From NCBI RefSeq assembly GCF_030012215.1, contig NZ_JASCXX010000028.1:23268-87267 (forward strand): DNA of 64,000 nucleotides, given 5' to 3'. Both the position numbers and the translations under genes were made by a program. Of the stretch, positions 58,790 to 64,000 are shown in pieces. Below the pieces are notes generated by a model. The model was not told the origin of the DNA. It did not search any database and saw only the letters and a list, made by a program, of their open reading frames with translations. Origin of the DNA: Anaerobaca lacustris (GTDB lineage Bacteria > Planctomycetota > Phycisphaerae > Sedimentisphaerales > Anaerobacaceae). The stretch's first letter is position 1. Every line of letters starts with the position of its first letter.

Positions 58790-60486
58790 CAGCCCCACTC
58801 CATATCGACCGTTCGCACGATCTCTTCGACCGTCGTCTGACCGGCGAGGACTTCGCTGACCGCCGCCGCACGCAGCGTTCGCATCCCCTCGGCGATGGCG
58901 TGCTCTCGGATGGCATCGTCATCGACCTTATCGATGATCTTTCTTTGAACCGCTCTGGAAACGGGGAGAATCTCGTAGACACTCTTGCGTCCCAGGTAGC
59001 CCGTCTCGTAGCAATGGCTGCATCCGGTCCCCCGCCACAGTCGCACTTCGTCGTCCGGCTCGGCGCCGTACAGGACCTGCACGTCGCTCTCGGACGCGCG
59101 GTACGGCGTCTTGCACTTCGGACAGAGGATCCGAACCAGTCGCTGTGCGGCGCTGCCGAGCAGGGCCGAACCGACGAGAAACGACGGAATCCCCAGATTG
59201 ACCAGCCGCGACACCGCCCCGGCCGCGTCGTTGGTGTGCAGCGTGCTCAGAACGAGGTGGCCGGTCAGGGCCGCCCCGATGGCGATTTCCGCCGTCTCGC
59301 GGTCGCGAATCTCCCCGATAAGGATGATGTCCGGGTCCTGCCTGAGGATGCTGCGCAAGGCGGACGGAAAGGTCATGCCGGCCACCGGCTTGACTTGCAC
59401 CTGTGTGATCCCATCGAGCCGGTATTCGACCGGGTCCTCCACCGTGACGATATTCTTATCGGCCGTGTTGATCAGTTGCAGCACCGAATACAACGTGGTC
59501 GTCTTGCCGCTGCCCGTTGGACCCGTCAGCAGCAGCATGCCGTACGGATTGCTGAGAATCTGGCGGAAGGTCCGATTGTCGTGGGGCGAGGTGACCACCT
59601 TGTCGAACGACCAGCGCTCGACCCGTTTGTCGAGAATGCGCAACACCACCTTCTCGCCCCCCACAGCCGGCAGCGATGAGACGCGAAGGTCGTACTCGGC
59701 TCCCTCGTGCTCGATCGTGGCGTGACCGTCCTGCGGGATGCGCCGCTCGGAGATGTCCATGTCGGCCATGATCTTGATGTGCGAGACGACCTCCCGCTGC
59801 ACCGACGCCGGCACGCGGATCGTGTCTCGCAGTGTTCCGTCGATCCGATAGCGCACACGAAGATCGGGGAGCTGCGGCTCGATGTGGACGTCGCTGGCCC
59901 GCGACGAAATGGCGCCTCGAACGATGGAGGAAACCAGCTTGCTGATCGGGTCGTCGCCCTCTCGCAAGGTCCGAACGTGGTTTTCGGACGTTGCGGTCGA
60001 CGCCCCGGCATCCTCTTTCAGCCGCATCGAGGCCACCACCTGCTTGGTGATGTCAACTTCATCGAAGAGCCGCTGGACGACCTGGCGTATCGCAGCCGGA
60101 CTGGCAGCCACGGGTGTCACCCCGTATCCGGTCTTCACCTCGATCTCGTCTCGCGCCGCAAGGTCCCACGGTGCGCCCATCGCGACAAACAGCGTCCGAT
60201 CCTGCCGTCGAATCGGGATCGCATTGTGCCGAGTCGCCAGATCGCGACTGATCAGATGCGCGATCGTCGGGTCGATCGTCTCGGCCGCCAGATCGACGTA
60301 TTCGCTGCCGTTGGCCAATGCGATCGTTCGGACGACCTGCTCCTCGCTGAGGAGGTTCTGCCTTTGAAGGGCCTCCAGAACGCTTCGTCCGGCCCCCTCC
60401 TGGCTTTCAATCAGCTCGTCGAGCACCGCCGGATCGACAAGGCTCTCCTTCTCCAATATGGCGATGATCGGATCGCGTGTCTTCAT
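58789..60486 (-). CDS. gspE: Type II secretion/type IV pilus assembly ATPase
   Basis: 565 residues. N-terminal MshEN-like domain, then the ATPase: Walker A GPTGSGKT (321-328), Asp box VTVEDPVEYRLDGITQ, Walker B DIILIGEIRDRETAEIA and His box LVLSTLHTNDAAGAVSRL. A four-Cys zinc site is present (CPKCKTPY and CSHCYETGY). It powers pseudopilus assembly. First gene of the operon, preceded by a 24-bp palindrome. Confidence 0.95.
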   Translation of the reverse strand: MKTRDPIIAILEKESLVDPAVLDELIESQEGAGRSVLEALQRQNLLSEEQVVRTIALANGSEYVDLAAETIDPTIAHLISRDLATRHNAIPIRRQDRTLFVAMGAPWDLAARDEIEVKTGYGVTPVAASPAAIRQVVQRLFDEVDITKQVVASMRLKEDAGASTATSENHVRTLREGDDPISKLVSSIVRGAISSRASDVHIEPQLPDLRVRYRIDGTLRDTIRVPASVQREVVSHIKIMADMDISERRIPQDGHATIEHEGAEYDLRVSSLPAVGGEKVVLRILDKRVERWSFDKVVTSPHDNRTFRQILSNPYGMLLLTGPTGSGKTTTLYSVLQLINTADKNIVTVEDPVEYRLDGITQVQVKPVAGMTFPSALRSILRQDPDIILIGEIRDRETAEIAIGAALTGHLVLSTLHTNDAAGAVSRLVNLGIPSFLVGSALLGSAAQRLVRILCPKCKTPYRASESDVQVLYGAEPDDEVRLWRGTGCSHCYETGYLGRKSVYEILPVSRAVQRKIIDKVDDDAIREHAIAEGMRTLRAAAVSEVLAGQTTVEEIVRTVDMEWG

Positions 60487-60501
60487 AGCATCGGATTCCC
60501 A

Positions 60502-60525
60502 ATAGACGTTGTCACGAACGTCTAT
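60502..60525. promoter_or_regulatory. Perfect palindrome upstream of gspE, candidate operator
   Basis: ATAGACGTT (60502-60510), six bases, AACGTCTAT (60517-60525): 9-bp arms with no mismatch, centred ~27 bp before the gspE ATG (60486). The symmetry and spacing suit a dimeric DNA-binding protein. No convincing -35/-10 pair was fixed in the 172-bp gap. Confidence 0.5.
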
Positions 60526-60658
60526 CGGCGTTTCCGCTGCCCCACCTTAGCGCCGCCCCCCTCTTTCCCACGCTGAGCCCGATAACACAACCCCGGAGAC
60601 GGGCAAGGCCGGCCCCAGATGCGTGGATGCCGTCCTGTCGCTGGCCAACGCATCGGTC

Positions 60659-62092
60659 TCAGCGGGACCGGGCGACGCGCTCGACCTGTTCGAGGTACTT
60701 CTGGACGTCTTCGCGAGGTTTGAGGTCCTGCGCGCGCCGCAGCAAGGGCAAGGCTTCGGTGTACTTGCCCTGCTGCACCAGCAGTTGGGCATGGCGTACT
60801 CTGGCGTCGGCCTCATGCTTCTCCAGGCTTTGGGCGCGCTCGTAGTAGAAGACCGCTTTCTCAAAATCGCCGGCGCGGGCACAGTACTGCCCCAGAAGGA
60901 TCAGCGCCTCGCCCTCCAGCGGATCGAGCGCCACGATCTCTTCGAGCACCCGGATCTCGTCCTGCCCGGAGTTTTCGGCGACGGCGATTCGCGCGCGGAG
61001 CTTGAGCAGGTCCTTGCGCTGCTCGGCATCCAACTCACTGCCCAGGACGGTCTCGATGCGCTCGATAAGCTGCTTGGTTTCCTCGTAGGCCCCGCGTGCG
61101 GTCAGCACGGCGGCGGCGCGAATGGCGCGCTGACTCGTCCGGCGCGGATCCATCTCGAGGGCCCGGAGGTACGAACCGACGGCGATCTCGAACAGCTCCT
61201 GGTTGACGTAGATGTCGCCGAGCATGGTGAGGCTGTCGGCCGTGGACTTGCCCATGTGGTCCACCAGTTCGTAGTTGATGGCGGCCTTGAGCGGCTCGTT
61301 GAGGCCGATATAGGCGTTGGCCTGGAGCAGCCAGAGATCGGCCCGGGTCGGGTTCTCGGCAATCAGCGTCTGGCACAATGCTGCCGCGTCGGCGTACCGT
61401 TGCTGCCGAAACAAGCTGCGGGCCAGCCCCATTTTCCAGTCGAGCGTCGCCGGGTCGAGAAGAACGGCCAGGCGGTACGCCGATTCGGCCGCCAGGTTGT
61501 TCTCGACGGAGGCATAGGCAAAGCCGAGCAGACCGTAGGTCAGGGCGTCGCCGCCGCCCAGTTCGATCGTGCGCGTCAGCGCCGGGATCGCCCTGCTGAA
61601 TTCACCGCTTCGCACGTGGATCAGTCCGAGATTCTTCCATGCCCGACGGAACTTGGGAAACTTGGCCACCGCGCGCTCGTAGGCCTCCGCGGCCGGCTCG
61701 AGTTGGTCCTTCTGGAAATGGATGTTGGCCAGCGTGAAATCGAACACGGCGCTGGAAGCGTCCTTCGTGTGTCTCTGGAGCATTCGGGCCGCTTCGTCGA
61801 GTGAATCGGACGAAATCAGTTCGAGCACGGACAGCATCCTGTCGCGCTCGGCCTGCGTGACTCGCGGTTCGATCTCCGTCTCGGCCAGGTAGCTCTCGGC
61901 AAACTGTCTCTGGAAGGCCGCACTGCGCCAGATATCCAGTTCCACCTCACTCAGACGGGTTTCGACGGCGGATGCCCACACCGACTGCGTCATCGCCGTG
62001 AACGAAAGGCAGAGAACAACCGACACGAGCAGACACCAGGTTCGTCTCCCGCGTCTTGTCTCGTGTATCTTGCAGTCCGATTTCCATCTCAT
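60659..62092 (-). CDS. TPR-repeat protein of the TonB-ExbBD operon
   Basis: 477 residues; AAGGAT is 5-10 nt before ATG 62092, which lies 3 bp after the tonB stop. Export signal VSVVLCLSFTAMTQSVWASA. At least nine TPR-like helical pairs follow (FDFTLANIHFQKDQLEPAAE, AWKNLGLIHVRSGEFSRAIP, ALTYGLLGFAYASVENNLAA and so on). Probably a periplasmic scaffold for the TonB machine; TPR proteins are common last genes of exbB-exbD-tonB operons in environmental Gram-negatives. Confidence 0.8.
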   Translation of the reverse strand: MRWKSDCKIHETRRGRRTWCLLVSVVLCLSFTAMTQSVWASAVETRLSEVELDIWRSAAFQRQFAESYLAETEIEPRVTQAERDRMLSVLELISSDSLDEAARMLQRHTKDASSAVFDFTLANIHFQKDQLEPAAEAYERAVAKFPKFRRAWKNLGLIHVRSGEFSRAIPALTRTIELGGGDALTYGLLGFAYASVENNLAAESAYRLAVLLDPATLDWKMGLARSLFRQQRYADAAALCQTLIAENPTRADLWLLQANAYIGLNEPLKAAINYELVDHMGKSTADSLTMLGDIYVNQELFEIAVGSYLRALEMDPRRTSQRAIRAAAVLTARGAYEETKQLIERIETVLGSELDAEQRKDLLKLRARIAVAENSGQDEIRVLEEIVALDPLEGEALILLGQYCARAGDFEKAVFYYERAQSLEKHEADARVRHAQLLVQQGKYTEALPLLRRAQDLKPREDVQKYLEQVERVARSR

Positions 62093-62095
62093 CGC

Positions 62096-62782
62096 TTATC
62101 CTTCCGGAAAGGTGATCGGCGCCATCATGCGAAAGCGGACCGGCTTGCCGCCCCGCTTGCCGGGTTCGAATTTCCATCGCGCCACCGCCCCCAGGGCCGG
62201 GGCCTCGAAGAGCGGGTCCGTCGAGCTGCGGACCTTCGGTTCGACCACACGGCCGTTCTCGTCGACGATGAAGATGACGTTCACCTTGGCCGGCGTTTTG
62301 CGGCGGAGCTGACGAGTCACCGTGGGACCGGGCTGGTAGATCACCCGCGGCTTCTGGTCGAGATCGGCCATCGAAAACACAGCGTCGAGATCGTCGCCGC
62401 TCTTGGGCCCGACGGTGTTCAGCATCACGGCGAAGTCGCCGGTCCCCGTCCAGTTGTCGCCGAACCCGGGATTGAGCGCCAGCTCGAGCTGGGATAGATC
62501 CAGAGGCGGCGCCTCCTCGACCAACTGCGGCGGCGTCTCCTCGGGCTCCGGTTCAGGCTCGGGCTCCTCGTCTTCCGGCGGGGGCGGAGGCGGCGGTTCG
62601 GCATTGGCCAGGTCAACGGTCTGCAACGACAGATCGTCCGCCGGCGGCCTGCTGATCGTCTGCATCAATGGCAACACAATAAAGAAGGCGAACGTCAGCA
62701 CCACGGCCCCCAGGAGGACCAGCAGTCGATGGCCGGCTTCCCGGACGATGCTGAATCTCTGGTCGGTTCGCACGATCGCCAT
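62096..62782 (-). CDS. tonB: TonB energy transducer
   Basis: 228 residues from ATG 62782 (TTG 62788 overlaps the exbD stop and is an alternative). An N-terminal helix (LLVLLGAVVLTFAFFIVLPL), a Pro/Glu linker (PPPPPPPEDEEPEPEPEPEE) and a C-terminal TonB domain (AKVNVIFIVDENGRVVEPKV, ALGAVARWKFEPGKRGGKP). It carries energy from ExbBD to outer-membrane receptors. Confidence 0.9.
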   Translation of the reverse strand: MAIVRTDQRFSIVREAGHRLLVLLGAVVLTFAFFIVLPLMQTISRPPADDLSLQTVDLANAEPPPPPPPEDEEPEPEPEPEETPPQLVEEAPPLDLSQLELALNPGFGDNWTGTGDFAVMLNTVGPKSGDDLDAVFSMADLDQKPRVIYQPGPTVTRQLRRKTPAKVNVIFIVDENGRVVEPKVRSSTDPLFEAPALGAVARWKFEPGKRGGKPVRFRMMAPITFPEG

Positions 62783-62784
62783 GC

Positions 62785-63198
62785 TCAACTCTGCGGTTTG
62801 CGGGTCGCCAGGCTCACTTTGGTGGCGCCGCCCAGTTGGGCTTCGTCGATAACGCGAACCAGCAGGCCGGAGTCCGCCGCCGCATCGACCTGAATGATGA
62901 CCGGCACGTCCTCCTTCTGCAGCGTCCGCTTGACCAGTTGACGTATGCCGCTGAAACCGATCTCGCGACCGCCATAGATCACCTCACCCTTGTCCGTCAG
63001 CGCCAAGAGGATGCTCGTCTTCTCCAACTGAACGGACGAGGCGGCCTGAGGCTTGTCCACCTCGACCCCCGTCTCCTCGACGAAGGTCGTCGTCACGATG
63101 AAGAAGATCAGCAGGATGAACACGCAGTCGATCAGCGGGGAGATGTCCACCCCGACGTCGCTGCTGTCATCGGCCGCCATTTCGCGAAAACGTCCCAT
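62785..63198 (-). CDS. exbD: ExbD/TolR-type proton-channel subunit
   Basis: 137 residues from ATG 63198 with GAGGA upstream. One helix with the conserved membrane Asp (VDISPLIDCVFILLIFFIVT), then the periplasmic domain (IRQLVKRTLQKEDVPVIIQV and DAAADSGLLVRVIDEAQLGG). Forms the proton channel with ExbB. Confidence 0.93.
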   Translation of the reverse strand: MGRFREMAADDSSDVGVDISPLIDCVFILLIFFIVTTTFVEETGVEVDKPQAASSVQLEKTSILLALTDKGEVIYGGREIGFSGIRQLVKRTLQKEDVPVIIQVDAAADSGLLVRVIDEAQLGGATKVSLATRKPQS

Positions 63199-63272
63199 GT
63201 GTGTCCTCAATCATTGCATTCCCGCCGCGATTGACCGGGCCTGTGTCGGGCATCCCGATAGTGGCCGTGGTC

Positions 63273-63992
63273 CTATGCCACCTTCCCGTGTTTCTGTAGA
63301 ATTCGCACCGGCTCGCGGAAGACCTTCTCGGACCGCTGCGGCATCGCCACTCTTCGCTGCGGCCGCACGACGGGAACCGGCTTGACTGCTTCTTGGCCCG
63401 CCCGGCTCAACGTCTTGTGCTGCTTCTGCGTGCAGACCGCTTCCAGATGCGCCAGGAAGGCTTTGTATCGCTCAAGCTGGCGCGAGAGGTGATACTGGAA
63501 GAATAGCCCCGGCAGCGCGATGATCAGGCCGGTCTCCGTGGTCACCAGGGCTTCGGAAATGCCCTCGGCCACAAGACCCATGGTCTTCTCGCCGCCCGAG
63601 CCGGTCGCCAGGGCGCCGAACGTGGCCAGCATCCCGGTCACCGTGCCGAGCAGACCCAGCAACGGCGCAGCGCTGACGCAGACCTTCATGACCTGAAGAT
63701 CGCGTTCAAACGGGACGATCTCCGTACCGCGCAGCTCTTCGAAGAACACACCTGTCTGCTCGATCGAACGGGCCCCACCGACAAAATCCAGCAGCCTGCC
63801 GATCGGTCCGCGCCGCTGGTCGCGGTGATCGATCCAGTGACGCCAGGTCTTCTCGGGCACCGAACGATGTCCCTTGGCGGCCAACTTCACGAGCACGTGC
63901 ATTCCCAGCGCGAACAGGACGAGCGCATTGATTGCCAGGGCGACCATGGCCCAGCCACCCGACAGCCAGATGCCCACGGCCTGTTCCCACAA
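63273..63992 (-). CDS. exbB: ExbB/TolQ/MotA-type proton-channel protein
   Basis: 239 residues. The start appears to be TTG 63992, only 8 bp from the window edge; the sequence MWEQAVGIWLSGGWAMVALA is typical of a complete ExbB N terminus, though an upstream start cannot be ruled out. The MotA/TolQ domain is clear: VSAAPLLGLLGTVTGMLATF and EGISEALVTTETGLIIALPG. A basic tail (VVRPQRRVAMPQRSEKVFRE) is cytoplasmic. Other operon genes probably lie beyond the window. Confidence 0.9.
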   Translation of the reverse strand: MWEQAVGIWLSGGWAMVALAINALVLFALGMHVLVKLAAKGHRSVPEKTWRHWIDHRDQRRGPIGRLLDFVGGARSIEQTGVFFEELRGTEIVPFERDLQVMKVCVSAAPLLGLLGTVTGMLATFGALATGSGGEKTMGLVAEGISEALVTTETGLIIALPGLFFQYHLSRQLERYKAFLAHLEAVCTQKQHKTLSRAGQEAVKPVPVVRPQRRVAMPQRSEKVFREPVRILQKHGKVA

Positions 63993-64000
63993 AGTCCTAA

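Overview
This 64-kb window has high GC content. It most resembles a chromosome segment of a planctomycete, probably of the Phycisphaerae/Sedimentisphaerales type, although no rRNA marker is present to prove this. The clues are many secreted glycoside-hydrolase-like proteins of the DUF4038/DUF5060/DUF4832 kinds, a secreted protein with an Fn3-like WRVD...TWQFTT module followed by a DDFESY domain, an envelope with TonB/ExbBD and a secretin-type secretion system, a Cnr-like ECF sigma module, and a fused PilM-PilN protein. No phage, insertion sequence, tRNA, rRNA or CRISPR array was seen.

Layout. (1) 1-13722, plus strand: nine consecutive genes for exported carbohydrate-active-type proteins. They comprise a DUF4832 protein cut by the window edge, three paralogous TIM-barrel glycosidase-like proteins, two nucleoside hydrolases (one fused to an apiosidase-like module), a further divergent nucleoside-hydrolase-like protein, an apiosidase-like lipoprotein and a Tat-exported toroid-like enzyme. 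There is no transporter or regulator among them. (2) 13802-15387: a threonylcarbamoyl-AMP synthase fused to a YwlE-like arginine phosphatase, coupled to rpiB. (3) 15430-18394, minus strand: DUF374 acyltransferase, coiled-coil lipoprotein and accA. (4) 18644-23228: tyrA, a PurS-PurS-PurL fusion and purQ. (5) 23235-26574, minus strand: a pteridine-reductase-like SDR, folB, folK and a GH35-like beta-galactosidase; truB diverges from this group. (6) 27386-33016, minus strand: iorA, iorB, two phenylacetate-CoA-ligase-like genes and two double-ACT genes, together a likely arylacetate/aromatic amino acid module.

(7) 33117-36893: an alginate-export-type porin, an SSS sodium symporter and a 56-residue accessory membrane protein. 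(8) 37166-42697: amidohydrolase, PaaI thioesterase, mutY, a sialidase-like protein and a secreted multidomain protein. (9) 42983-44597: an ECF sigma factor, a short membrane protein and a periplasmic sensor. (10) 44938-60486, minus strand: a type II secretion/type IV pilus-like operon (gspE, F, G, H, I, J-like, K-like, PilM-PilN, PilO, secretin) running into two response regulators and two PAS histidine kinases. (11) 60659-63992, minus strand: exbB, exbD, tonB and a TPR protein.

The secretion system, TonB system, porin and symporter would let the cell export polysaccharide-degrading enzymes and take up products, which fits the large secreted-enzyme cluster at the left. Several promoters with good -35/-10 matches lie so close to the start codon (7-9 nt) that leaderless mRNAs are predicted.
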